Shown here one piece after another: positions 45,129-53,813 of a stretch of 64,000 bases of DNA. A model generated the notes under the pieces. It saw only the letters and a program-made list of their open reading frames with translations. It was not told where the DNA came from and did no database searches. Position 1 is the stretch's first letter. Each line of letters starts with the position of its first letter. The stretch spans positions 58,670-122,669 of the forward strand of contig NZ_JAPCKI010000015.1 of the NCBI RefSeq assembly GCF_028680575.1. The letters run 5' to 3'. The position numbers and the translations under genes were made by a program. The DNA comes from Acidovorax benzenivorans. Lineage in GTDB: Bacteria; Pseudomonadota; Gammaproteobacteria; Burkholderiales; Burkholderiaceae_C.

Positions 45129-46802
45129 ATGAACTATTTGCCTGCCACTTCCGGGGTGCCTGGCGGTGCCTCCGTTTCCGCCGTACCAACTGGCGCGGAG
45201 ATCAGCCGCGTCGCACCAGCAGTTACGGCGCAGGGCCCCGCGCCTGTGCGGCGTAGCCGCACCCTGAGCGTGGGGCAGAAACTGGCGGCCAGCTTTGGCA
45301 TTCTGGGCTTCGCGGTGGCCTTGCTCGGCGCCACCACCTGGCTGACGGGTATGGACACCAGCCGCCAGGCCACCCTGCTGACTGCGGAGCAACTGCCCAT
45401 CGAGCGCTCGGTGCGCGACTGGAAAACGCAGTCGGTCACCATCGGCCAGATTGCATTGCGTGCCACGCTGTCGTCTGACGTATTCCCGCTGGTGGCAGAG
45501 ATGCGCAACCAGATTGCCGCCGAAGACGCGATGCGCAAGCGCATCGAAGCAGCGATGGCCAAGGCGTCTTCCAGCGAGAGCGCTGGGCCACTGTGGACCG
45601 AGGCCCAGGCGCAACGCCAGAAATATGCAGTGCTGCGGGATGCGTTGGTGCAAAACGCTCTCGAAGCCAAGATCATCAGCCAAAAGGAGCTGCAGGAACA
45701 CGCTGCGGCGTTGACCCAATACCTGCAGTCCATCGACCAGTTGCTCGCAGCCTCCGAGCAGTCATCGCTGAAGGCGGGAGACAGCATGATTGCCGACGCG
45801 TCCCGCGCACAGTGGATCAGCGCCGTGGCGGTGCTGGTGGTGGTGGCGCTGTCGGCGCTGTTTGGCTGGCTGCTGCGGCGCTCCATCGTGCTGCCGCTGC
45901 GCCAGGCGTCTGAAGCAGCCGCTGTGGTTGCGCGGGGCGACCTGACGGTGCGCATGCAAACCCAGCGCACCGACGAGATTGGCCAGCTGCTCACGGCGCT
46001 GGACAAGATGGTCGAGTCGCTGCACTACGTGGTGACCGAGGTGCGCGACTCGGGCGAATCCATCCATGTGGCCAGCTCTGAAGTGGCAGCGGGCAACACC
46101 GACCTGAGCGCACGGACCGAACATGCCGCCAGCAACCTGCAGCAGACGGCGGCCAGTATTGCCCAGCTGGCGCAGATGGTGGCAGCCAATGCCGACAGCA
46201 CGCGCCAGGCCAATGTCCTGGCGCTGAACGCCACCGATGTGGCCAGCAAAGGCGGCGAAGTGGTCAATCAGGTGGTCAAGACCATGGAGGAGATCAATGC
46301 CAGCAGCAAGAAGATCGCCGACATCGTGGGCATCATCGACGGCATTGCGTTCCAGACCAACATCCTGGCGCTCAACGCCGCAGTGGAGGCTGCCCGCGCG
46401 GGTGAGCAGGGGCGCGGCTTTGCCGTGGTGGCCAGCGAGGTGCGCGGCCTGGCCGGACGCAGCGCCAATGCGGCACGCGAGATCAAGGCGCTGATCGCCA
46501 CCAGCGTGGACAAGGTGAGTGATGGCGCCCGGCTGGTGGTGACCGCAGGCTCCACCATGGGCGACATCGTGCAGAGTGTGGAGCGCGTGACCACGCTCAT
46601 GTCCGAGATCAACGAGGCCAGCAGTGAGCAGAGCACGCAGATCGGCCAGGTAAGCCAGGCGGTGGACCAGCTCGACCACATGACCCAACAAAACGCCGCG
46701 CTGGTGGAAGAGGGCGCTGCAGCTGCCCAGAGCCTCAAGGACCAGGCCAACCGGCTGGCGGGTGCGATGGGGCAGTTTCAGCTCACGCGCGCCGTTGCGT
46801 GA
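45129..46802 (+). CDS. Methyl-accepting chemotaxis protein
   Basis: This membrane chemoreceptor has two transmembrane segments (LAASFGILGFAVALLGATTW near residue 55 and WISAVAVLVVVALSALFGWL near 230) enclosing a four-helix periplasmic sensor. A HAMP domain follows (RQASEAAAVVARGDLTVRMQ), then the signalling hairpin with the invariant tip GIAFQTNILALNAAVEAARA. There is no CheR-binding C-terminal pentapeptide. ATG 45129 is preferred to 45123 because CTGGAG then lies 8 bases away instead of 2. It follows the oxoprolinase gene by 132 bases and could sense the same nutrient, but that is speculation. Confidence 0.92.
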   Translation: MNYLPATSGVPGGASVSAVPTGAEISRVAPAVTAQGPAPVRRSRTLSVGQKLAASFGILGFAVALLGATTWLTGMDTSRQATLLTAEQLPIERSVRDWKTQSVTIGQIALRATLSSDVFPLVAEMRNQIAAEDAMRKRIEAAMAKASSSESAGPLWTEAQAQRQKYAVLRDALVQNALEAKIISQKELQEHAAALTQYLQSIDQLLAASEQSSLKAGDSMIADASRAQWISAVAVLVVVALSALFGWLLRRSIVLPLRQASEAAAVVARGDLTVRMQTQRTDEIGQLLTALDKMVESLHYVVTEVRDSGESIHVASSEVAAGNTDLSARTEHAASNLQQTAASIAQLAQMVAANADSTRQANVLALNATDVASKGGEVVNQVVKTMEEINASSKKIADIVGIIDGIAFQTNILALNAAVEAARAGEQGRGFAVVASEVRGLAGRSANAAREIKALIATSVDKVSDGARLVVTAGSTMGDIVQSVERVTTLMSEINEASSEQSTQIGQVSQAVDQLDHMTQQNAALVEEGAAAAQSLKDQANRLAGAMGQFQLTRAVA

Positions 46803-46824
46803 CTGCCAAGACGAGAAATTCAAT

Positions 46825-46852
46825 AAAAAAGGGCCTGCAGCGCAGGCCCTTC
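46825..46852. terminator. Convergent intrinsic terminator
   Basis: AAGGGCCTGC AGC GCAGGCCCTT carries six A at its left. On the minus strand this gives a perfect T-tract for the ETF-QO gene. It lies between two convergent stops and probably serves both. Confidence 0.85.
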
Positions 46853-46883
46853 AAACACAAGGTGCTATGAATTTTGATGGTGC

Positions 46884-48584
46884 TTACATGCCCGCGTAGT
46901 TCGGGCCGCCGCCGCCTTCGGGGGTGACCCACACGATGTTCTGCGTGGGGTCCTTAATGTCGCAGGTCTTGCAGTGCACGCAGTTTTGCGCGTTGATCTG
47001 CAGGCGCTGGGCATCGCCGCCCTTAGCCACGTCGGGCACAAACTCGTACACCCCCGCCGGGCAGTAGCGTGCCTCGGGCCCTGCGTATTTGGCCAGGTTG
47101 ATGCTGACCGGCACGCTCGCGTCCTTGAGCGTGAGGTGGGCGGGCTGGTTTTCTTCGTGGTTGGTGTTGCTGATGAACACGCTGGAGAGGCGGTCGAAGG
47201 TCAGCTTGCCATCGGGCTTGGGATAGACGATGGGCTTGCACTCTGCGGCGGGCTTCAGGTATGCGTGGTCGGGCTTGTCGCGGTGCAGCGTCCAGGGGAT
47301 GTGGCCGCGCAGCACGAACTGCTCGAAACCGTTCATCAGCGTGGCTGTGGTCAGGCCGTACTTGAACCAGTTCTTGAAGTTGCGGTCCTTGTTCAGCTCG
47401 GTGTGCAGCCAGCTCTTTTCGAAGGCTTCGGGGTAGGCGGTCAGTTCGTCGTGCTGGCGGCCTGCCACCACGGCATCGTAGGCGGCCTCAGCCGCCAGCA
47501 TGCCGGTCTTGATGGCCGCATGGCTGCCCTTGATGCGGCCCACATTTAGGTAGCCCGCGTTGCAGCCCACCAGGGCGCCGCCGGGGAACACGGTCTTGGG
47601 CAGGGCGTTGATGCCGCTGGCATTGATGGCACGCGCGCCGTAGGACAGGCGCTTGGCCGTGATCTCACCCTTTTCGTTTTCGAAGTAGTAGCGGACGTTG
47701 GGGTGTGTCTTCCAGCGCTGGAATTCCTCAAACGGGCTCAGGTAGGGGTTGGCATAACCCAGACCGGTGACGAAGCCCAGGGCCACCTTGTTGCCCTCCA
47801 GGTGGTACAGGAAGGCGCCGCCGTAGGTGTCGTTCTCCATGGGCCAGCCAGCGGTGTGCATCACAAAGCCGGGCTGGTGCTTCTTGGGGTCGATCTCCCA
47901 CAGTTCCTTCACGCCGATGCCGAAGCTTTGTGGGTCGCGGTCCTTGTCGAGGTGGAACTTGGCGATCAGCTGTTTGCCCAGGTGGCCGCGCGCGCCTTCG
48001 GCAAACACGGTGTATTTGCCCAGCAGCTCCATGCCGAGCTGGAAGTTCTCGGTGGGCTCGCCATCCTTGCCAATGCCCATGTTGCCGGTGGCCACGCCCT
48101 TGACGGAGCCGTTGTCGTTGTAGAGCACCTCGGCGGCGGTGAAGCCGGGGAAGATTTCCACGCCCAGGGCTTCGGCCTGTTCACCCAGCCACTTGGTCAG
48201 GTTGCCCAGGCTGATGATGTAGTTGCCGTGGTTGTGCGCAAACGGCGGCAGGAACATGTTGGGCACGCGAACGCCCGATTTTTCGCTGAGGAAGATGTAG
48301 GCGTCGTCGGTGACGGGCTGGTTCAGCGGCGCGCCGCGCTTTTTCCAGTCGGGGATCAGCTCGGTCAGCGCCTTGGGGTCCATGATGGCGCCCGAGAGGA
48401 TGTGAGCGCCGGGTTCGGAGCCTTTTTCGAGCACCACCACCGAGACATCCTGGCCTTTTTCGGCCGCCAGTTGCTTCAGGCGGATGGCTGTGGCCAGGCC
48501 GCCGGGGCCGCCGCCCACGACCACCACGTCGTATTCCATGGATTCGCGGGGGCCGTATTGGGCGAGGATTTCTTCGTTGGTCAT
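46884..48584 (-). CDS. Electron transfer flavoprotein-ubiquinone oxidoreductase
   Basis: This inner-membrane-associated protein passes electrons from fatty-acid and amino-acid dehydrogenases via ETF to ubiquinone. The 566-residue protein has the FAD-binding VVVVGGGPGGLATAIRL near residue 20, an ETF-QO ubiquinone domain (FGIGVKELWEI, GGAFLYHLEGNKVALGFVTG) and a C-terminal 4Fe-4S domain with CPAGVYEF and NCVHCKTCDIKDP. Its promoter (TTCGAT-17-TACAAT on the minus strand, about 48663-48691) overlaps a GAACG/CGTTC palindrome. Confidence 0.95.
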   Translation of the reverse strand: MTNEEILAQYGPRESMEYDVVVVGGGPGGLATAIRLKQLAAEKGQDVSVVVLEKGSEPGAHILSGAIMDPKALTELIPDWKKRGAPLNQPVTDDAYIFLSEKSGVRVPNMFLPPFAHNHGNYIISLGNLTKWLGEQAEALGVEIFPGFTAAEVLYNDNGSVKGVATGNMGIGKDGEPTENFQLGMELLGKYTVFAEGARGHLGKQLIAKFHLDKDRDPQSFGIGVKELWEIDPKKHQPGFVMHTAGWPMENDTYGGAFLYHLEGNKVALGFVTGLGYANPYLSPFEEFQRWKTHPNVRYYFENEKGEITAKRLSYGARAINASGINALPKTVFPGGALVGCNAGYLNVGRIKGSHAAIKTGMLAAEAAYDAVVAGRQHDELTAYPEAFEKSWLHTELNKDRNFKNWFKYGLTTATLMNGFEQFVLRGHIPWTLHRDKPDHAYLKPAAECKPIVYPKPDGKLTFDRLSSVFISNTNHEENQPAHLTLKDASVPVSINLAKYAGPEARYCPAGVYEFVPDVAKGGDAQRLQINAQNCVHCKTCDIKDPTQNIVWVTPEGGGGPNYAGM

Positions 48585-48685
48585 GGGCTTCTCGTCGGGC
48601 GTTTGATAATGGATTATTTTCTACAGAGCGGCGACCGCGCCCTGTCTGTCTGGCGACTGATTGTATTCACGGAATATAGACAATC

Positions 48686-48697
48686 GAACGACCGTTC
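48686..48697. promoter_or_regulatory. GAACG AC CGTTC palindrome between ETF-QO and SDR genes
   Basis: A perfect 12-bp palindrome overlaps the -35 region of the predicted minus-strand promoter and lies 27 bases before the SDR start. It resembles operators of TetR-type lipid regulators such as PsrA/FadR. A shared regulator of both divergent genes is likely; its gene is not in the window. Confidence 0.5.
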
Positions 48698-48723
48698 TAT
48701 TTTGATCAGTAGGGAGACTCTAA

Positions 48724-49506
48724 ATGGCATACAGCATCGACTTGTCCGGCCGCGTGGCCTTCATCACGGGCGCATCCAGCGGCCTGGGCGCACAGTTTGC
48801 CCGCACGCTGGCCCACGCTGGCGCGGGCGTGGTGCTGGCCAGCCGCCGGATCGAAAAACTCAAGGAGTTGCGCGCGCGAATCGAAGGCGAGGGCGGTGAT
48901 GCCCATGTGATCGAGCTGGACGTGACCGACCACGACTCCATCAAGGCCGCCGTGGCGCATGCCGAGACCGAAATGGGCTCGATTGACATCCTGGTCAACA
49001 ACTCGGGTGTGAGCACCACGCAGCGTATCCAGGACGTGACGCCCGAGGACTATGACTTCATCTTCGACACCAATGTGAAGGGCGCCTTTTTTGTGGCGCA
49101 AGAGGTGGGCAAGCGCATGCTGGCCCGCTCGCGTGGCGCGGCGCCGGGCAGCTTTACGGGCGGGCGCATCATCAACATTGCCTCGATGGCGGGCCTCAAG
49201 GTGCTGCCGCAGATCGGCGCCTATTGCATGAGCAAGGCCGCCGTGGTGCAGATGACCCGGGCGATGGCACTGGAGTGGGGCCGGTTCGGCATCAACGTGA
49301 ACGCCATTTGCCCCGGCTACATCGACACGGAAATCAACCACCACCATTGGCAAACCGAGCAGGGCAAGAAGCTCATGGACATGCTGCCGCGCAAGCGTGT
49401 GGGCCAGCCGCAGGACCTGGATGCGCTGCTGGTGATGCTGGCCAGCGACCAGAGCCATTTTGTGAATGGCGCGGTGATCGCTGCCGACGACGGTTTCGCG
49501 GTCTGA
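48724..49506 (+). CDS. Short-chain dehydrogenase/reductase
   Basis: This 260-residue Rossmann enzyme has TGASSGLGAQFAR near residue 14, the NNSGVS motif, the Ser in IINIASMAG and catalytic YCMSKAAVVQM. The C-terminal PGYIDTEINHHHW stretch is usual for 3-hydroxyacyl-type SDRs. AGGGAG precedes the start. It runs into a thioesterase gene 20 bases downstream and faces ETF-QO, so fatty-acid or acyl-CoA metabolism is the likely setting. Confidence 0.88.
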   Translation: MAYSIDLSGRVAFITGASSGLGAQFARTLAHAGAGVVLASRRIEKLKELRARIEGEGGDAHVIELDVTDHDSIKAAVAHAETEMGSIDILVNNSGVSTTQRIQDVTPEDYDFIFDTNVKGAFFVAQEVGKRMLARSRGAAPGSFTGGRIINIASMAGLKVLPQIGAYCMSKAAVVQMTRAMALEWGRFGINVNAICPGYIDTEINHHHWQTEQGKKLMDMLPRKRVGQPQDLDALLVMLASDQSHFVNGAVIAADDGFAV

Positions 49507-49526
49507 TCCCTGGGGCATAAGCGGGT

Positions 49527-49952
49527 ATGAAGATCGAAATCCCCGAGGTCAAGAAGCTGGTCTTTGAGATGCGGTTCCCAGTGCGCTGGGGCGACATGGA
49601 TGCGATGGGCCATGTCAACAACACCGTGTACTTTCGCTACCTGGAAACCGCGCGCATCGAGTGGATGGTGTCGGTGGGCTGCAACCCCGACCCGCGCGGG
49701 CAGGGGCCGGTTATCGTCAATGCGTTCTGCAATTTCTACAAGCAACTCGAATATCCGGCCGATGTGCTGCTCAAGCTCTACGTGAGCGACCCTGGCCGCA
49801 CCACGTTCGAAACCTGGGGCACGATGGAGCGCGTGGACCAGCCCGGCGTGGTCTGTGCGGCGGGTGGCGCCACCACCATCTGGGTGGATTTTCCGCAGCA
49901 GAAGGCCGCGCCGCTGCCCGACTGGATGCGGGCACTGGTCACTGCAGAATGA
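49527..49952 (+). CDS. Acyl-CoA thioesterase, 4HBT hot-dog family
   Basis: The 141-residue hot-dog protein has the catalytic loop RWGDMDAMGHVNNTVYFRY, with the Asp of 4-hydroxybenzoyl-CoA-type thioesterases. It hydrolyses acyl-CoA; chain preference is unknown. It follows the SDR by 20 bases in one transcript. A dispersed repeat (49964-50023) begins 12 bases after its stop. Confidence 0.88.
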   Translation: MKIEIPEVKKLVFEMRFPVRWGDMDAMGHVNNTVYFRYLETARIEWMVSVGCNPDPRGQGPVIVNAFCNFYKQLEYPADVLLKLYVSDPGRTTFETWGTMERVDQPGVVCAAGGATTIWVDFPQQKAAPLPDWMRALVTAE

Positions 49953-49963
49953 AATTTGAATGA

Positions 49964-50023
49964 AATAGGGCTCTAGTGCTTATTGAATAAGCGCTGGTAG
50001 CTATCAAATCAATAGTAAATGGC
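49964..50023 (+). repeat. Dispersed 60-nt AGCGCT/AGCTAT repeat
   Basis: The element has inner arms AGTGCTTATT/AATAAGCGCT and the motif GCTGGTAGCTATCAAAT. It aligns over 60 bases with 54856-54915, in which it lies inside a coding region. Here it sits in the convergent gap between the thioesterase and AhpD-like genes. Confidence 0.7.
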
Positions 50024-50032
50024 CTGCCGCGC

Positions 50033-50605
50033 TTACTTCTGTTTGGGCACGCGGCCCATCAGATAGAACTCGGGGTTGGGCAGCATGCCCGCAAAGCTGG
50101 CCATGCGGTTGGACAGGCCGAAGAACGCAGTGATGGCTGCGATGTCCCAGATGTCTTCGTCATCGAAACCGTGGGGGTGCAGGGCCTCGAAGTCCGCGTC
50201 GTCGATCTCGTGGGCGCGTTGGCAGACTTTCATCGCAAAGTCGAGCATGGCGCGCTCGCGTGGGCTGATGTCTGCCTTGCGGTAGTTCACCGCCACCTGG
50301 TCGGCGATGAGCGGCTTCTTTTCATAGATGCGCAGGATCGCGCCGTGCGCCACTACGCAGTACAGGCATTGGTTGGCGGCGCTGGTGGTGGTGACGATCA
50401 TCTCGCGCTCGCCCTTGGTCAGGCTGCCTTCTTCCTTGAGCATGAGCGCATCGTGGTACGCGAAGAACGCGCGCCATTCGGCGGGGCGGCGCGCAAAGGC
50501 GAGGAACACGTTCGGGATGAATCCAGCTTTCTCCTGCACTTCCAGAATCCGCGTGCGGATGTCTTCGGGCAAGGTGCTGAGGTCGGGGAAAGGGTAGCGG
50601 CTCAC
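50033..50605 (-). CDS. Peroxidase-related AhpD-like protein
   Basis: This 190-residue protein of the carboxymuconolactone decarboxylase/AhpD superfamily has the redox pair C80-x-x-C83 and H87 (NQCLYCVVAHGA), as in AhpD disulfide reductases. Such proteins support peroxide reduction or thiol exchange. GTG 50605 with CAGGAG seven bases upstream is the start; the longer frame to 50830 has no family match and overlaps the iclR end. It is downstream of iclR on the same strand. Confidence 0.85.
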   Translation of the reverse strand: MSRYPFPDLSTLPEDIRTRILEVQEKAGFIPNVFLAFARRPAEWRAFFAYHDALMLKEEGSLTKGEREMIVTTTSAANQCLYCVVAHGAILRIYEKKPLIADQVAVNYRKADISPRERAMLDFAMKVCQRAHEIDDADFEALHPHGFDDEDIWDIAAITAFFGLSNRMASFAGMLPNPEFYLMGRVPKQK

Positions 50606-50673
50606 GTGGGTCTCCTGGGTGGTTATCTGTGGGATCGTCAACACGTTCTCAGCGAGGTCTCGGTCTGCCAGTA

Positions 50674-51513
50674 TCAGGGATGCCACTGGGTGGCGCGCAC
50701 TGGGGCTTGGGCTGGCGCTGTGGGCCTGCCTGCCAGCGCATACGACAACTGGGTGGCCGCTGCGATCACGGTCTGGGCCAGGGACTCCAGCTTTTCGGCC
50801 GGCAGGCGCGAGGCCGGGCCCGAAATGCACACCGATCCCATCAGGCGCCAGTGAATGCCAAACACCGGGGCGGACACCGTGGCCACGCCCTGTTCGCGTT
50901 CACCGATGGACCAGTGGTAGCCCTTCTTGCGGATCTCTTCATAGGCCTTGCCCGGCTCGCCCGAAAACGCCAGGATCACGCGGCCTGGCGAGCCTTTGTC
51001 CAGCGGTAGGCCTTCGCCCATGCGTGCGTGGTGGCGCAGGGCCTGCGGGCCTTCCACACGCACGAGGCAAGTGCGCACGTTGCCTTCGCGTACGTAAAAG
51101 GCCGCGCTTTCGCCCGTGGCAAGGGTCAGCTCGCGCAGCGCGGGCTCCAGCACGTTCTGCACGTCAAAGCCTGCTTGGTAACGCGCGCCCAGCCAGCCTG
51201 CGGCCGGGCCCAGGCGCCAGTCGCCGTCCTCGCGTTGCACCATGAAGCCCGACTGCGCCAGCGTGCGCGCCAGGCGCAGCACGGTGGTCTTGTGCAGGCC
51301 ACAGCGGCGGCTCAGCTCGGCCAGCGGCAGGCTCGATTCGCCCAGCGCAAAGGCCTCCAGCACCTGCAGTGCGCGCGTGACAGCGATCACTCCACCGGTG
51401 TCCTTGGTCCCGGCGTCTGCGCTGGCATCTACGTCGGGTGCGGGCGCGGGTGCAGCGGGCATGGGGGCCTTGCGTGGGGCAGGGCGCACGGGCTGGATGG
51501 GAGGGTTGCTCAT
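50674..51513 (-). CDS. IclR-family transcriptional regulator
   Basis: After a Pro/Ala-rich tail (residues 1-35) follows an IclR winged helix (AVTRALQVLEAFALGESSLP, LSRRCGLHKTTVLRLARTL) and the GAF-like effector domain (GSPGRVILAFSGEPGKAYEE). The protein has 279 residues. It is divergent from a Bug-headed catabolic cluster with a palindrome between them, so it is its probable regulator. Start 51513 begins the family-typical part; an extension to 51837 is rejected because it would cross the divergent promoter. Confidence 0.9.
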   Translation of the reverse strand: MSNPPIQPVRPAPRKAPMPAAPAPAPDVDASADAGTKDTGGVIAVTRALQVLEAFALGESSLPLAELSRRCGLHKTTVLRLARTLAQSGFMVQREDGDWRLGPAAGWLGARYQAGFDVQNVLEPALRELTLATGESAAFYVREGNVRTCLVRVEGPQALRHHARMGEGLPLDKGSPGRVILAFSGEPGKAYEEIRKKGYHWSIGEREQGVATVSAPVFGIHWRLMGSVCISGPASRLPAEKLESLAQTVIAAATQLSYALAGRPTAPAQAPVRATQWHP

Positions 51514-51533
51514 GGCGCAATTCGTTTCATTGT

Positions 51534-51545
51534 ATGCAACTGCAT
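51534..51545. promoter_or_regulatory. IclR-type operator ATGCA AC TGCAT
   Basis: A perfect 12-bp palindrome lies between iclR and the first Bug gene. It is embedded in a wider, looser inverted repeat (CGTTTCA ... TTGAAACG, 51523-51561). This is the expected position for IclR autoregulation and control of the cluster. Confidence 0.55.
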
Positions 51546-51647
51546 TGTACGGGTTGAAACGCGTGCGTACAGTCGCACCCCACGGCGCCCGGCCCGAACA
51601 GGCCTTGGCAGACCGGCGTGACGAACCACCATAACGGAGACAAATCC

Positions 51648-52655
51648 ATGACCGCTTTTTCATCGCTTTCGCGTTCTGTTGGCGTGCACCTGTGCGCCGC
51701 TTTCCTGGGCCTTGTGGCCGCTGCCGTGCCCCAGGGCGCAGCACTGGCGCAGGCGGCCTATCCGGCCAAGCCCATCCGCTTGATCGTGCCTTTCCCGCCC
51801 GGTGGTGGCACCGACATGATTGCCCGCGCCGTGGCACAGAAAGTGGCCGACCAGAACAAGTGGAACGTGATCGTGGACAACCGCCCCGGCGCTGGCGGCA
51901 ACCTGGGCGTGGATGCCGCCGCCAAGGCCGAGCCCGATGGCTACACCCTGGTGATGGGGCAGACCAGCAACCTCGCCATCAACCCCACGCTGTACAAGAA
52001 GCTGCCTTACGACCCGCTCAAGGACCTGGCCCCCGTGGCTTTGGTGTCGTCCTCGCCCATCGTGATGGCGGTGCCGGTCAACTCGCGCTTCAAGAGCTTT
52101 GCCGATGTGGTGGCGGCCTCCAAGGGCAAACCCGAAGCGCTGACGCTGGGCTACCCGGGCAACGGCACCGTGGCCCATCTGTCGGGGGAGCTGGCAGAAA
52201 ACGCCGCAGGCATCCAGTTGCGCCACATCCCCTACAAGGGGGCCGCTCAGGCGATGACGGACCTGATGAGCGGGCAGATCGACTTGTACATGTCGTCCGT
52301 GCCCACGCTGCTGGGCCATGTGCGCAACGGCAAGCTCAAGGTGATTGCCATCACCTCGGCCAGGCGCTCTGCGCAGTTGCCGGATGTGCCCACGCTGGCC
52401 GAATCGGGCTACAAGGGTTTCGAGGCCGTGACCTGGTTCGGCGTGCTGGCACCCGCCAATACGCCCGCCGCCATCGTGGCGCAACTCAACAAGGCCATCA
52501 ACCAGGCGCTGCAGCAGCCCGACGTGGCCGACAAGCTGCGTTCGGAAGGGGGCGACGTGCTGGGCGGTACATCGGAACAGTTCGGCGCATTGCTGCGCAC
52601 CGAAGTCCCTCGTTGGGCCAAGATCGTGAAGGACTCGGGCGCTAGCCTGGACTGA
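51648..52655 (+). CDS. Bug-family substrate-binding protein 1 of the IclR cluster
   Basis: The signal peptide extends to about residue 36 and ends at ALAQA. Bug motifs are complete (YPAKPIRLIVPFPPGGGTDM, DNRPGAGGNLG, GYPGNGTVAHLSGELA, LRHIPYKGAAQAMTDLMSG). GGAG lies 8 bases before ATG 51648. It is the first gene after the IclR operator and probably captures the substrate of the pathway encoded downstream. No TctAB genes are present here. The length of 335 residues is normal. Confidence 0.9.
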   Translation: MTAFSSLSRSVGVHLCAAFLGLVAAAVPQGAALAQAAYPAKPIRLIVPFPPGGGTDMIARAVAQKVADQNKWNVIVDNRPGAGGNLGVDAAAKAEPDGYTLVMGQTSNLAINPTLYKKLPYDPLKDLAPVALVSSSPIVMAVPVNSRFKSFADVVAASKGKPEALTLGYPGNGTVAHLSGELAENAAGIQLRHIPYKGAAQAMTDLMSGQIDLYMSSVPTLLGHVRNGKLKVIAITSARRSAQLPDVPTLAESGYKGFEAVTWFGVLAPANTPAAIVAQLNKAINQALQQPDVADKLRSEGGDVLGGTSEQFGALLRTEVPRWAKIVKDSGASLD

Positions 52656-52699
52656 GCGAGCGACCGCCGCATTTTTCCAACGCCCATCCCGTCATCGCC

Positions 52700-53068
52700 A
52701 TGACCCGCGATTGCTTTGCTGCGCCCGTACCGTTCTCGGCGGGTACGGCCGCACCGCACACCGCGCTGCCTGCGGGAGCGTGCGGCAGCCACATGCATGT
52801 GTACGACCAGCGCTTTCCCACAGTGCCGGGGGCCAGGCTGCTGCCGCCCGACGCGTCGGTGCCGGACTACCGCGCACTGCAGCAGCGCATCGGCACCCAG
52901 CGCACCGTGCTGGTCACGCCCTCTACGTACGGCGCAGACAACCGCTGCATGCTGCTGGGCCTGGCCGCGCTGAAAGACCCCGCCCTCGTTGCCCTGGCCA
53001 ACAAGCTGGGCGTGACGCTGGTGGGCGGCACGCCCCAGCAGCTGGGCGATCTGCAAAAGGCCGACTGA
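52700..53068 (+). pseudogene. Chimeric remnant: amidohydrolase N-terminus joined to a Bug C-terminus
   Basis: Residues 1-85 match the start of the intact amidohydrolase at 56843-57751: LPAGACGSHMHVYDQRF against LPPGACDSHMHIFDPRF, and TQRTVLVTPSTYGADN against VTRTVVVTPSTYGTDN. From about residue 88 the sequence changes to ALKDPALVALANKLGVTLV then GGTPQQLGDLQKAD, which is the C-terminal pattern of Bug proteins. At 122 residues it lacks most of both proteins, including later metal ligands. It is probably a deletion-fusion product and is unlikely to be active. Confidence 0.65.
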
Positions 53069-53126
53069 GCACTTCTCGCACCCCCATTTTTTCTTCTTCA
53101 TCCACCCCTTCAACCGGACCGATCCC

Positions 53127-53813
53127 ATGAGCCAACTCCCTGAAATCATCCGCACCATCGACCGCGTGAGCGGCGACGTTGTTGCCCAGGCCGCCACCTA
53201 CCAAGCCGCCATCCTGGCCGACGTGGCGGGCCGCCGCGGCACCATGCATGGCCGCGTGGCGCCGGTGCACCAGTCCATGAAGGTGGCGGGCCCCGCCTTC
53301 ACCGTGGAGGTGCGCCCCGGCGACAACCTCATGATCCATGCCGCCATCGCGCTGGCCCAGCCCGGCGATGTGCTGGTGATCGACGGCAAGGGCGACCAGA
53401 CGGCGGCGCTGATGGGCACGCTGATGCTCAGCGCCTGCAAGAAGCGCGGCCTGGCGGGGGTGATCGTGGATGCCTCCATCCGCGATAAGTTGGAAATTCT
53501 GGAGCTGGACTTCCCCGTGTTCAGCGCGGGCTTCAACCCCGCAGGGCCGACCAAGTACGTGCCCGGCCGCATCAACCACCCCATCAGCGCCGGTGGCGCG
53601 GTGGTGAACCCGGGTGACCTGGTGGTGGGCGACGCCGATGGCGTGGTCGTCATCGAGCGCGAAAAAGCCCCCGCCATGCTGGCCCTGGCCGACAAGAAGG
53701 TGGCCGACGAAGCCGCCCGCATTGAAGCCATTGCCCGTGGCGATACCGCATCGAAATGGCTGCCCGCAGCCCTGCGCGCTGCTGGTGTGCTGAAGGAAGG
53801 GGAGTCGCTGTGA
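53127..53813 (+). CDS. RraA-family aldolase (4-carboxy-4-hydroxy-2-oxoadipate aldolase-like)
   Basis: The 228-residue protein belongs to the RraA/HMG-aldolase family, class II pyruvate aldolases that cleave 4-hydroxy-4-methyl-2-oxoglutarate and its 4-carboxy analogue. The family's active-site segment is visible (IDGKGDQTAALMGTLM, then GVIVDASIRD with the Arg-Asp pair). The role of true RraA, RNase E inhibition, is unlikely in a catabolic cluster. Its stop overlaps the next gene's GTG by four bases. Confidence 0.82.
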   Translation: MSQLPEIIRTIDRVSGDVVAQAATYQAAILADVAGRRGTMHGRVAPVHQSMKVAGPAFTVEVRPGDNLMIHAAIALAQPGDVLVIDGKGDQTAALMGTLMLSACKKRGLAGVIVDASIRDKLEILELDFPVFSAGFNPAGPTKYVPGRINHPISAGGAVVNPGDLVVGDADGVVVIEREKAPAMLALADKKVADEAARIEAIARGDTASKWLPAALRAAGVLKEGESL

